Position numbers and translations under genes: made by a program | Notes under the pieces: model-generated | What the model was told of the DNA's origin: nothing | Database searches by the model: none | The model's input: the letters and a program-made list of their open reading frames with translations, nothing else | Assembly: GCA_964386005.1 (NCBI GenBank) | Contig: CAYLSB010000001.1 | Coordinates: 1-64,000, forward strand | Source of the DNA: FEN-1350 sp964386005 | GTDB taxonomy: Bacteria > Planctomycetota > Phycisphaerae > Sedimentisphaerales > Anaerohalosphaeraceae | DNA length: 64,000 bases | Direction: 5' to 3' | Part shown: positions 9,434 to 18,478 of the stretch, one piece after another | How the letters are laid out: the number at the start of each line of letters is the position of its first letter | Position numbering within the stretch: the first letter of the stretch is position 1

Positions 9434-10797
9434 CAAGAATCGGCGAGCATCCGGACCATTTCGGCGGCCCGTTCCATCCTTGCGGCGCGAGAACCTTTGA
9501 CCAATACTATATCGTCCGGCCGGATAAAAAGATGCAATGAATCGGTCAACTGCTTTGTCGTCTCATACGCCTCCGCCGTCATGGATTTTCGAGCTTCCAT
9601 CTTCGCGGCATCGACCACCTCCCCGGCGAAGGGCCCCGCAGCCAGCAAAACGTCCACCCCGGCCTCGGCAGCCTGCTTCCCCAGTTGTCGGTGAAGACGC
9701 GCGCTATCGGGACCGAGCTCGGCCATGGATCCACAGACGAACACGCGGCGGCCCGAGGGAAACGTCCGCAAATAATCCAGCGCGTTGGACACTGAGCCGG
9801 GATTGGCATTGTAATAGTCATGAATCAGCCGAATCGAACCGACTTGTTCAACCTGAAGCCGCATGGCCATCGGCTCAATCGTCGAGACCGCGCCGGCAAA
9901 ATCGGCAAGCGATACAAATTCCCGGCAGATCGCCCACGCCGCAATACAATTGGCCAGATTTGCCCGTCCCACTAAGGGAATGGAAATCCGAACGCCTTCT
10001 ATGGATATTATTCCCCCGATATCGCTAACTTCCGGATTTGAACCTCGAATATCACAGCCTTCGGAAAATCCGAACGTCCAATAAGGATAGTGTTTCCCGG
10101 AACAATAACGGCAAAGATCAGGAATATCGCCGTTGATCAACAACAATCCATCCGGACCCAATCCTTCGACAATCGATGCTTTTTCACGAATGATTCCATC
10201 GATTGACCCGAATCCCTCGAGATGCGCGGGATAGATGTTGGTTATCAAGGCGATGTCCGGCTCTGCCAGTTGAGAAAGGTATCGGATTTCGCCCGGGGCA
10301 TTGGTACCCAATTCGGTCACGACGACCTGATGATGATCCTCCGCATCGAAAAGGGTCAACGGCAGGCCGATGCTGTTATTGTAACTTTTTTTGGCGCAAT
10401 GGACAGCCATGACAGAGCCAAGAACGTGGGCAACGATCTCACGGGTGGTGGTTTTCCCGGCGGATCCGGTAATCGAGATGACCTTCGCCGGAAGACCCCG
10501 TCGGTACCATTGGGCAAGTCGGCCCAATGCGATAAGGGTATCATCGACTTGAAGGACGAGGCCTCGTTCCGGTTGAATGGGTTGATGGCTGATCGCACAG
10601 ACGGCGCCGGAGGCAAGGGCGGAGGAAATATAGTGATGGCCGTCGAAGTTCTTGCCGCGGATGGCGACAAAACACTGCCCGCACTCCATGCTGCGCGAAT
10701 CGGTATTGATGCCGGAAACCGGCCTGGATGCATCTTCGTTGCCGATGATCCTGGCTCCGACAACCTCCGCGATTTTTTGTATGCGGATCGGCTTCAT
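9433..10797 (-). CDS. murF: UDP-MurNAc-tripeptide--D-Ala-D-Ala ligase
   Basis: The 454-residue product is of normal length for MurF, which adds D-Ala-D-Ala to UDP-MurNAc-tripeptide with ATP. The ATP-binding P-loop GSAGKTT is at residues 111-117, with the Mur central-domain motif ELGTNAPGEI and the C-terminal substrate-loop segment HDYYNANP. It starts 35 bases after the murE stop and its own stop overlaps the mraY start. Confidence 0.96.
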   Translation of the reverse strand: MKPIRIQKIAEVVGARIIGNEDASRPVSGINTDSRSMECGQCFVAIRGKNFDGHHYISSALASGAVCAISHQPIQPERGLVLQVDDTLIALGRLAQWYRRGLPAKVISITGSAGKTTTREIVAHVLGSVMAVHCAKKSYNNSIGLPLTLFDAEDHHQVVVTELGTNAPGEIRYLSQLAEPDIALITNIYPAHLEGFGSIDGIIREKASIVEGLGPDGLLLINGDIPDLCRYCSGKHYPYWTFGFSEGCDIRGSNPEVSDIGGIISIEGVRISIPLVGRANLANCIAAWAICREFVSLADFAGAVSTIEPMAMRLQVEQVGSIRLIHDYYNANPGSVSNALDYLRTFPSGRRVFVCGSMAELGPDSARLHRQLGKQAAEAGVDVLLAAGPFAGEVVDAAKMEARKSMTAEAYETTKQLTDSLHLFIRPDDIVLVKGSRAARMERAAEMVRMLADS

Positions 10798-10832
10798 ACC
10801 GGATTTCCTGTGTTTCTATGGATCAGAACGTT

Positions 10833-12278
10833 CTATGACCGTTGAATCGTTCGCAATATTTCGCGGGCGATTTCACGATCATCGAAATGGATTTTGGCGG
10901 TTCCAAGGATCTGGTAATCCTCATGGCCTTTCCCGGCCAGCAGGACGACATCGCCCGTGCATGCCGACCGCAGGGCGGCTTCAATCGCTTTGCGACGATC
11001 GGGTTCGACGACAATCCTCGGCTCGCCCGGCGCCGGAAAACCCGCAAGAATATCGTCGATGATTCGAAGCGGATCTTCGGTTCGGGGATTATCGCTGGTA
11101 ACGAAGATACGATCGGCCACGTTCCAGGCGACTTGGGCCATGCGCGGTCGTTTGGTCTTGTCGCGATCGCCGCCGCATCCGAAAAGAACGATCAGTTTGC
11201 CGTTGCACAAAGGACGAAGGGTGTTCAACACATTCTGCATGGCATCGTCGGTATGAGCATAATCCACCAGCACGGCGAAATCCTGTCCGGCATCGACCCG
11301 ATCAAGACGCCCCGGAACGCATTGCAGGGCCGATAGTCCCCGTGCCACCGCCGAAAGATCGAAACCCGCGCCGAGACACAGACCCGCCGCCGCCAGATGA
11401 TTACTGACGTTATGCATACCCGGCAGGGGGGTTTTCACAGGACAGCGCAACCGATTGAATTCGATGGAAAAAATGGATCCTTGCATATCCATGGATTCGA
11501 CCCATCCGGTGATATCGGCCGGTTCGTTGACGGCGTACCATAGAATTCGACAACGGGTCTTTGCGGCGATCGTTTCGCTTGCAGGCGATTGTTTATTCAG
11601 GATCGCCGTAGCATGAACAGGCAGATTGGAAAACAGCAAGGTCTTTGCCGCCAGGTAATCCTCCAGCGTCTTGTGATAATCCAGGTGATCGCCGGTCAGG
11701 TTCGTAAAAGCCGCCGCTGTGAAATCCACACCGGCCAGACGTCTCTGTGACAGGGCATGAGAGCTCGCCTCGATCGCCATATATTCGGCACCGCTATGGA
11801 GCATTTCATGGCCAAGCCGAGCGATCTGGAGGGCATCGGGTGTCGTCAAAGGAGCCGCCTGGGCGGATCCGTTCCCGGTATCATAGAGAATCGTTCCAAC
11901 CAGGCCGCATTTTTTGCCGGCCGTCTCTATGACCGAGCGGGTAAGAAAACTCACAGTTGTCTTACCGTTGGTTCCGGTTACCGCCAAATTGGTCAGTTGG
12001 GCGGCCGGACTGCCGAATGCCGCCTGTGCCAATGTACCCAGGGCCTGAGTACTGTCGCCAACCAGAATGGCCTTGGCCGGCAAACAATCCACCATCCGCT
12101 GGCAGACCACGAATCCCGCACCGCGTTCGACCGCTTGTCGGATAAAATCATGACCATCAACATGAACACCTACGGTAGCCACAAATATATCGCCCGGCGA
12201 AATCTGCCGCGAATCCGTGGTGATCCCGGGCCTGGATCCGGTGCCACTGAACACCGCCAATAACTGTGTAAAAGTCAT
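10833..12278 (-). CDS. murE: UDP-MurNAc-L-Ala-D-Glu--meso-DAP ligase
   Basis: The 481-residue product has the N-terminal UMP-binding region (TDSRQISPGDIFVA), the ATP loop GTNGKTT at 102-108, and the central AIEASSHAL motif. DNPRTEDP lies near residue 395, the motif that marks ligases using meso-diaminopimelate rather than lysine. It is the first gene of the peptidoglycan operon murE-murF-mraY. The rest of the usual division and cell-wall cluster (ftsI, murD, ftsW, murG, murC) is not present on either side. Confidence 0.96.
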   Translation of the reverse strand: MTFTQLLAVFSGTGSRPGITTDSRQISPGDIFVATVGVHVDGHDFIRQAVERGAGFVVCQRMVDCLPAKAILVGDSTQALGTLAQAAFGSPAAQLTNLAVTGTNGKTTVSFLTRSVIETAGKKCGLVGTILYDTGNGSAQAAPLTTPDALQIARLGHEMLHSGAEYMAIEASSHALSQRRLAGVDFTAAAFTNLTGDHLDYHKTLEDYLAAKTLLFSNLPVHATAILNKQSPASETIAAKTRCRILWYAVNEPADITGWVESMDMQGSIFSIEFNRLRCPVKTPLPGMHNVSNHLAAAGLCLGAGFDLSAVARGLSALQCVPGRLDRVDAGQDFAVLVDYAHTDDAMQNVLNTLRPLCNGKLIVLFGCGGDRDKTKRPRMAQVAWNVADRIFVTSDNPRTEDPLRIIDDILAGFPAPGEPRIVVEPDRRKAIEAALRSACTGDVVLLAGKGHEDYQILGTAKIHFDDREIAREILRTIQRS

Positions 12279-12495
12279 ACCCTTCCCTTCGAATGGGTCA
12301 AGACGTTTGCTCCCTCAGTATCTCAATGCTATTATCGGCTACAATACCGCCGGAGCTGTCGAAGATCGAAATCATTTTTTATTATCCCGGTATTCCCTCA
12401 TGGGTTGTTCGATTTTTCCTTTTCTTGTTCCGCCGCATTCGATAGAATACTTTCTATGGAGTAAAATACCTTAGTCTATTCAGAAAGGAATCGTC

Positions 12496-12909
12496 ATGAA
12501 AAGAAATTTGACAAGGGCATTGACACGTATTGCGATTCTCGGTCTGGTCATTTTGGGGGGCTGCGGATCCAAGTCCGATAAACCCAAGGTAACCGCAGGC
12601 GGGGTGGATGAGAACAAGGCCATCGCCGACATCAAGGCCGAAATCGAGAAGATGGATCAGACTCAATTACACGATATGGCCATGAAATACAAACAGGCCA
12701 TCGAATCTAAAACGGGGGAGATTACAAAATTGGCTGACAGGATCAAGAAAATCCCCCTCACCGAAGCCCTCGGCACCGAATCCGGTAAGCTCAAGACCGA
12801 TTTGGAAGCCATAACGAAATCGGTCGCCGCACTGACCGAACGGCTGAATCTCTATGTGAACAAACTCAAGGAAAAGAACGTCGATACCCGAGAGTTGGAA
12901 ATCAATTAG
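12496..12909 (+). CDS. Small helical lipoprotein of unknown function
   Basis: The 137-residue product has a signal sequence and a lipobox ending LGGC (Cys near residue 24). It then has a charged, predicted mostly alpha-helical chain (IADIKAEIEKMDQ, YKQAIESKTGEITKLADRIKKI). This amphipathic pattern suggests a periplasmic helical bundle or coiled coil anchored by lipid. I do not recognise a family. A ribosome-binding site AGAAAGGA precedes the ATG. It is divergent from murE and convergent with the HzsA-like gene. Confidence 0.7.
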   Translation: MKRNLTRALTRIAILGLVILGGCGSKSDKPKVTAGGVDENKAIADIKAEIEKMDQTQLHDMAMKYKQAIESKTGEITKLADRIKKIPLTEALGTESGKLKTDLEAITKSVAALTERLNLYVNKLKEKNVDTRELEIN

Positions 12910-12933
12910 CGAACAGGAATACCCGCGGCGCAT

Positions 12934-15366
12934 TCACGGCGTCGCGGGTTTATACCAGAGGGATTGCCAATACAAAATCTCGACGGCATTGGCATTGATC
13001 AAATCATCCGCTTGAATATCCGGGGAGAGGATTCCATATCGTTTCATCTCTCGAACCCAGTACCGTGGTGGACGGTAGCGAGACATGTCGAAACGAGTCT
13101 CCCTTTCTATTTGTTCTTTTCCGGCGGTAATCATCGAGACGATTTTTCGATAGTCCGAATCCTCCGTCGATGCAAAGACCGGCTGCGGTTGTCCCTGGTC
13201 ATTGAGCAATCCTTCACACCGCCCGAGGCCTCCGGCGTTTCGTGACAACGGCATCATCACCATCAACGATTTTCCCGGCTCGTCCAGATTAAACACCCAG
13301 TGTCGTTTTCCACCCCGTTCATCGCACAAGGCCCGCGGCAAGGACCGCCCACTCTCCTTGTGGCAGGAACCGCATCGGCGGCCGATCGCTTCGGCCGCCG
13401 ATTGAGTTGTGGTCCATGAATAATCCTGATTGGTCTGACTGTTCTCATCCCAGTCGCCGATCATCCCGCCGGTTAGAGCGGCATATGTTCCGGGATAGGT
13501 GGCTCCGGTCTCAATCCAATAACGGAGCATGTCGATTTCCTGTCGCGACAGCTTGACCTCGTTATGACCGGATTTGACCTTGTGCATCAATGGACTGGCA
13601 ACGGCGCCGATCGAACGGGGATTCAGACTGCTTTTGGGTTCGTTACGGCCGTCGGCGATTTGACCGCGAACCACAAGCATGTAATACCCGGCCGTGATCA
13701 ACGGCCCCCGATATCCCGTCAGTATGACGCCTCCTTTTCGATCTTTTTCATTATGGCATCCGATACAATGACGATCGAGGATCGGCTGAATATCGCGCGG
13801 AAAATCGAAAACCTCCGGGATCCCGGCAACCGGTGTAACCCGACTCGGCCCGCGTTTCAGCGCTGACAAAGTCATCCGGCCGGAGTTCAGCGGTGTACGG
13901 GTTCGCGACTCGTGACAACCGACGCACGAAACCGTCTCGCCGGGCTGAACAGTCATAAAACTCTGCATTCGTTTGACGGATTCGTCGTTTTCATCGAGCG
14001 CGACGAAAAAGAAACTCCGCAATGCGGGCAATTCAAAAAAGGCCGACCCATCGGCCTCGACGGGAACCGTGCCCACCACGCGTTCGAGAGTAAACGATCC
14101 ATTGAGCGTAATCGGCTGCATCCCGCCGGTGTAATGAATCGGCATCGGAAGCGTTTCGAGAACCAGCAGCTTTCGAATTTGTCCCTTCTCGACGCCGATC
14201 ATGTTGCGTCCCTGATAGACATCGGCCAGGATCAATTTGCCGGTGGCCTGACGGGGATCGCTATGAACGGAAATCATTCGCTCCCGCTTTCGCGAAATCA
14301 GCGGCCGTGGTTCGTGGCATTGTACGCCGGCATTGGTTTGCTCCTTCGGAAGGTGATACAGAACATGCTCGTTCCCCTGATGATTGACCATCAGAATCCG
14401 CGGACCGCCGGCGGCGATAAAACAATCTTCCGAAAACGCCCACGGATCTCGGTAATGATATCCCTTGGCTACGACCTGTGCGGAGCCGATATCGTCAGGA
14501 CCCTTCTTGGGACTGACCAGCGCAATCTGTCCGTCGTGTTCGCGAATGCCGTGGCCGGGCGAGAAGATCGCTACGACCTTCTCGGAGTCGGGGATCGGCT
14601 TGGCGTCGATCATTACGATCCCCGGATGAAAATTACCGTAAAAAATCATCTGGCCGGTCCCGTCGGGATTCATCGTCCAGAGGTGGTGATAATGCACCTG
14701 GCTGCGATCGACATATTCCCACCGTTGATAGAGAATCCGTCCGTCGGGCAGGGGCCAGGGCGTGTTTTCATGCTCATTATTGCTCGACAAAGGACGAATA
14801 TGGGTTCCGTCTCCATCGCAACGATACAGGACCGCCACCTGTGTCAGCCAGCAGTTCACCCAGCGATTGCACCGATTGGACATAAAGATAATTCCGCCAT
14901 CGGGAACATAGGTCGGCTCAAAATCGCTGAAGGGGCCGTCGGTAAGTTGTCGCAGGCCGGAGCCGTCGCTTTGGATCTCATAGAGATGAAAGTCGTCGCC
15001 GCCGCCTTTCCGCCAGGAAAAGAGGATCGTCTTGCCGTCATAATGAACCTGCGGATCGCGAATCGTCCCGGCCGGATCATCGACGATGGAAACCACTTCG
15101 CCGGTTCTCAGATTCAGGCGGCATAACCGTCCCCTGGCTCGATAGGCCTTACGATTTTCGTCCTTGGCATAGTAACCCAGATTGGCGTACCAGTGCGGAT
15201 CCTCGTTCAACTGGCGGCAGGCAAAGACAATCTCTTCAACATCCTTCATCGGTCCTTCAAGGCATCGACTCACCCAGTCGGGCTCCGCCGCAAAGGCCCA
15301 TCCTCCCGGATAACAATACAACAGGGCGAAGAGAATCCGGGCTATTTGAGTATCCCTATTGGACAT
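12934..15366 (-). CDS. HzsA-like secreted beta-propeller with three CxxCH haem motifs
   Basis: The start is placed at the ATG at 15366 (810 residues, GAGGA eight bases upstream); an ATG at 15381 has no good site. A signal peptide (ending AFA-AEP) precedes a TolB/PD40-like propeller with blades such as DGKTILFSWRKG and PDGGIIFMSNR. Then come CVGCH at 481, CIGCH at 534 and CGSCH at 665, which should bind c-type haem after export. Architecture and length resemble the hydrazine synthase alpha-subunit family, which also has many members in non-anammox planctomycetes and Verrucomicrobia. No hzsB/C or cytochrome maturation genes are nearby. The gene overlaps the glycosyltransferase stop by 11 bases, so it is probably the distal gene of the polysaccharide operon. 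Confidence 0.8.
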   Translation of the reverse strand: MSNRDTQIARILFALLYCYPGGWAFAAEPDWVSRCLEGPMKDVEEIVFACRQLNEDPHWYANLGYYAKDENRKAYRARGRLCRLNLRTGEVVSIVDDPAGTIRDPQVHYDGKTILFSWRKGGGDDFHLYEIQSDGSGLRQLTDGPFSDFEPTYVPDGGIIFMSNRCNRWVNCWLTQVAVLYRCDGDGTHIRPLSSNNEHENTPWPLPDGRILYQRWEYVDRSQVHYHHLWTMNPDGTGQMIFYGNFHPGIVMIDAKPIPDSEKVVAIFSPGHGIREHDGQIALVSPKKGPDDIGSAQVVAKGYHYRDPWAFSEDCFIAAGGPRILMVNHQGNEHVLYHLPKEQTNAGVQCHEPRPLISRKRERMISVHSDPRQATGKLILADVYQGRNMIGVEKGQIRKLLVLETLPMPIHYTGGMQPITLNGSFTLERVVGTVPVEADGSAFFELPALRSFFFVALDENDESVKRMQSFMTVQPGETVSCVGCHESRTRTPLNSGRMTLSALKRGPSRVTPVAGIPEVFDFPRDIQPILDRHCIGCHNEKDRKGGVILTGYRGPLITAGYYMLVVRGQIADGRNEPKSSLNPRSIGAVASPLMHKVKSGHNEVKLSRQEIDMLRYWIETGATYPGTYAALTGGMIGDWDENSQTNQDYSWTTTQSAAEAIGRRCGSCHKESGRSLPRALCDERGGKRHWVFNLDEPGKSLMVMMPLSRNAGGLGRCEGLLNDQGQPQPVFASTEDSDYRKIVSMITAGKEQIERETRFDMSRYRPPRYWVREMKRYGILSPDIQADDLINANAVEILYWQSLWYKPATP

Positions 15367-16507
15367 CGCCGATTTCCTCATGCTGCTCGTTCACACCTTC
15401 TTCGAAGATGGACGGAATCGAAACAGATTCATCTGATTTCCGATGCTGTACTTTCGCTATAAGATCCTGATAGATTCCGACAAGATCCTTTGCGATACGA
15501 TGCGCATCATGATACTTTTCTACGTACTTTCGGCTTTCCAAGCCGATCTGTCGTCGTCTTGGACCATCCTGAATTAGCCCGGTGAGCACCTCGGCTATAT
15601 TGTCCTGATTGGCATTAACGATCGGGCAATCGGCAGGATGGCCGGCTACGACCGCGGGCTTTTGATAACAGATTGTGGGTTTTCCGAAGGCCATGGCCTC
15701 CAGCGCCGCCAGTCCGTAGGTGCCGGAAACAAGCTCGTCAATCATGATATCGCAATCGCGAACCATCTTCATCGCCCTAGAATGTTCCACATTGTAAATC
15801 AGATGGAATTCAAACGTATAACCGGATCGGAGCCGGTCGATTGCCGACACGATCACATCGGTTCCTTTTTTTCCCTTGTGGGATGGCGCATGGACAATCA
15901 CGGGGCATTTCTTCTCGGCCTCCGGATAGCTGGTCGTGAATTCCGAGACCATCAAGCGGGCTCTTGTTTTGTAAAAACTCGGAAAAGCCGTTGTCTGGAT
16001 ATAGGCCTCCAGTTCGCAATCCGGAACCAGGCACTGGAAACCATACCGGGCGAAACGCCGCTGGGCCTCGATCGATCGTTCGGCTTTTTCCTCTCCCGTA
16101 TCGGGGTTGTGACGGTACATACGCTCCGTATAGGGATTGTCCGCGGATGCGATTTCCGGGATTCGAATATCGCTGCCCCAAAATTCGACAATCCGCGCTT
16201 TGTTGAGATAAGCGATATATTTCAGATCAAGATCCATCGGCAAAATCCCGCCTACATAGTGCCAATGAATCACGTCGGCCCACCGAATCGCACTGAGAAC
16301 CGATTGCCAGACGGTATACTTTCGCAGAAGGCGCCGGGGGGAAAATCGGCCGCCCGTTTTTGGCGGCAGCACGTCAATGCCGGACACATCTTCAATGGCA
16401 TGCCGGCTTTTGGTCAGACCCCTTGCTTCGATCCCAATATCGCGAAGGGCCCGCACGGTGACGCTGGTCTGAGAAGCGATATTCGATGGAAGATGAAGTA
16501 CTTTCAT
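15356..16507 (-). CDS. GT4-like glycosyltransferase
   Basis: The 383-residue product has a GT-B fold layout. The N-terminal domain opens with MKVLHLPSNIASQTS. The C-terminal domain has HAPSHKGKKGTD and the donor-binding segment SGTYGLAALEAMAFGKP, the E(x7)E-like region of family 4 enzymes. It probably transfers a nucleotide-activated sugar to a lipid-linked surface glycan in the cytoplasm. It lies directly after the WbpG-like gene (68-base gap), so the amidino-sugar made by the upstream genes is a plausible donor. The acceptor cannot be told from sequence. Confidence 0.85.
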   Translation of the reverse strand: MKVLHLPSNIASQTSVTVRALRDIGIEARGLTKSRHAIEDVSGIDVLPPKTGGRFSPRRLLRKYTVWQSVLSAIRWADVIHWHYVGGILPMDLDLKYIAYLNKARIVEFWGSDIRIPEIASADNPYTERMYRHNPDTGEEKAERSIEAQRRFARYGFQCLVPDCELEAYIQTTAFPSFYKTRARLMVSEFTTSYPEAEKKCPVIVHAPSHKGKKGTDVIVSAIDRLRSGYTFEFHLIYNVEHSRAMKMVRDCDIMIDELVSGTYGLAALEAMAFGKPTICYQKPAVVAGHPADCPIVNANQDNIAEVLTGLIQDGPRRRQIGLESRKYVEKYHDAHRIAKDLVGIYQDLIAKVQHRKSDESVSIPSIFEEGVNEQHEEIGDVQ

Positions 16508-16575
16508 ACGCTACGTCCGTTCAAGCAGAACCATAGGCATCCGATATCCGACTTCGGAACATACGGAATCCTGAT

Positions 16576-17706
16576 TCAATCATCATATCGTTTTGTGTAC
16601 TTCATATAAAAGCTTTTCGGGACCATATTGAGTTTATACATCGCCCAAAAAAGAGGTTTCATGCGCTCAAACGTCCGTTTATAGGTCGTGTAATCGCGAT
16701 ATGATTTTTTCGGAAGATTCATGATTCCCTCAAATTCCTCCTCGGACAGATCGCATCGCTTTTTCACCTCTTCCAGGATCGACCGGTCAAACTCTTTGGG
16801 TTTTTGGATCTCGTCCAGAGCGCGTGCCCTCGTCATCTGACCGCTTCGCACCAGGGCGGAAAACTCACAGTACCGAAGATCGATTCCGAATTTGCGCGGC
16901 AAATAATAGTTATTCGTAAAATAGGCGGTCCGGTTTTCCATGTGATGGCCGCCGTACCATTTCCAGCCGAACTCCCGACTCAGCATCTCTTTGGTGTCTT
17001 CCTTGACGTAGCGGATATAGTACAGAGGTCGGATTTTCCTGATTCGATTCACGGCCGTCCAGGTGAGCCACTTGGATATCCAAAGATTCGGAAAGGTCTT
17101 CATTTTGACACGGCCGAATTGATTGTGGATTGACTGGATGTACTTTGCATCCATATAGAACCATCCATGCGGGGAAACCCCTTCGGTTCGAAAGGAATGC
17201 CCTTCAAATATATATCGAATCCCGTATTGTCGGCAGGCCCGATAATGGGTGGCGGCCAGCCCGATGTCCGACGGGGTGTCGATATCGGGAACGGAAGCCT
17301 TCAGAAAGGACAGAAAGATATCGCAAAACTCTTTGTTGTCAACCACATGCGTATATAAGTCGATTCCCAGGGCTCGCGTCACATGGTAGATGTTTTCCAC
17401 GGCGATTTTGGAGTCCCAGGTATTGTCAAAATGACAAGCCAGGGGACGCAATCCCAGCTTTTGACACACGTGCAACATATAGGACGAGTCGCATCCTCCG
17501 CTGACACCCACCACGACATCGTATTGTTTCCCGCGACCGTCGTGTTTGATTCGCTCCGCCAAGGCGGTCAATACCTTCCATCCTTGTTCACCGGTGGGAT
17601 ACTCGGCATCCATCTGGTCATATTGCCGGCAATAGTTGCATACTCCGTTGGAATCGAAGGAAATATACGGAATGGAGTCATCGTAAATACATCGTGAACA
17701 GATCAT
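16576..17706 (-). CDS. N-acetyl sugar amidotransferase, WbpG/PseA-like
   Basis: The 376-residue product carries an N-terminal zinc-knuckle pair (C3/C6 and C23/C26) and an ATP-pyrophosphatase PP-loop SGGCDSS at 69-75. The family adenylates a sugar acetamido group and replaces the oxygen with ammonia, giving an acetamidino-sugar. In Pseudomonas aeruginosa O5, WbpG does this with ammonia from HisH2/HisF2. Here the HisH-like and HisF-like genes sit immediately upstream (13-base gap to HisF), reproducing that trio. Gene context therefore strongly supports an amidino-sugar in the surface polysaccharide. Confidence 0.92.
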   Translation of the reverse strand: MICSRCIYDDSIPYISFDSNGVCNYCRQYDQMDAEYPTGEQGWKVLTALAERIKHDGRGKQYDVVVGVSGGCDSSYMLHVCQKLGLRPLACHFDNTWDSKIAVENIYHVTRALGIDLYTHVVDNKEFCDIFLSFLKASVPDIDTPSDIGLAATHYRACRQYGIRYIFEGHSFRTEGVSPHGWFYMDAKYIQSIHNQFGRVKMKTFPNLWISKWLTWTAVNRIRKIRPLYYIRYVKEDTKEMLSREFGWKWYGGHHMENRTAYFTNNYYLPRKFGIDLRYCEFSALVRSGQMTRARALDEIQKPKEFDRSILEEVKKRCDLSEEEFEGIMNLPKKSYRDYTTYKRTFERMKPLFWAMYKLNMVPKSFYMKYTKRYDD

Positions 17707-17719
17707 ATCGCGCTCTCGC

Positions 17720-18478
17720 TTAGAAAAACTTTTGCAGTTCGGCCCGTGAGGGAAAGTTGATCAACACGCCCAGGCCTTTTTTCGAATAGACTACCATGCT
17801 TCCCGCGCAGACCGCCGAGGCCCCGCCCTGGTACACGGCTTTGGCAAAGTCCTCGATGCAGCCGGCTCCCCCGCAGGCAATCACGGGAATCGATACGGCC
17901 TCGGTCACCTGCCGGGTCAATTCCATATCGTAACCGTCATACGTGCCGTCCCGGTCTATGGAGTATAACAGAATCTCTCCGGCACCCATCTCCTCCATCC
18001 GTTTCGAAAAAGACAGAGGATCAAGTCCCGTCGATTTCCGTCCTCCATGGGTATGAACGACATATTTTCCGAAAAACGTTTTTTTGGCGTCGATCGAAAC
18101 GACGATACTCTGGCTGCCGAACTGCCTTGACGCTTCCTTGATCAACCACGGATTTTCGACGGCGGAACTGTTGATCGCAACCTTTTCGACGCCCAGGTTG
18201 AACAGTTGTTTGATCTCCTCCATGTTCCGAATTCCACCTCCATAGGTCAGCGGCATAAAACATTCATTGACGACATCGCGCAACAAGTCCATCGAAGGAG
18301 GCCTGTGTTCGATGGTCGCCGAGATATCCAGTAAAACAAGTTCATCCACCTCTTTTTCATTGTAGATCTTGATGGCGTTGACCGGATCTCCCACATACGA
18401 GGGATTTCGAAACTTGACGGTTTTAACGAGCCGTCCATCCTGAACCAATAGACACGGCATGACCCGCGTTTGCAGCAT
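17720..18478 (-). CDS. HisF-like ammonia-channel subunit lacking the catalytic Asp11
   Basis: The start is the ATG at 18478 (252 residues), which shares one base with the HisH-like stop (TAATG); a longer reading frame upstream lies inside hisH and is spurious. The TIM barrel aligns with HisF without gaps over the N-terminal part: Asp130 (SIDAK) and the phosphate-binding ACGGAG are kept. Residue 11, the catalytic acid of imidazole glycerol-phosphate synthase, is Leu (PCLLVQDG), while Asp14 is kept. That fits a HisF2 that conducts ammonia to WbpG and no longer makes the histidine intermediate. No other his genes are present. Confidence 0.92.
   Translation of the reverse strand: MLQTRVMPCLLVQDGRLVKTVKFRNPSYVGDPVNAIKIYNEKEVDELVLLDISATIEHRPPSMDLLRDVVNECFMPLTYGGGIRNMEEIKQLFNLGVEKVAINSSAVENPWLIKEASRQFGSQSIVVSIDAKKTFFGKYVVHTHGGRKSTGLDPLSFSKRMEEMGAGEILLYSIDRDGTYDGYDMELTRQVTEAVSIPVIACGGAGCIEDFAKAVYQGGASAVCAGSMVVYSKKGLGVLINFPSRAELQKFF

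Noticed and set aside
12921..12949. Bidirectional terminator ACCCGCG...CGCGGGT
   Set aside because: The inverted repeat is imperfect with a long loop, covers the HzsA-like stop and has no T tract in either direction.
12934..15366. True hydrazine synthase and anammox capacity
   Set aside because: No hzsB/C, hydrazine dehydrogenase or ladderane genes are seen; the family is widespread outside anammox.
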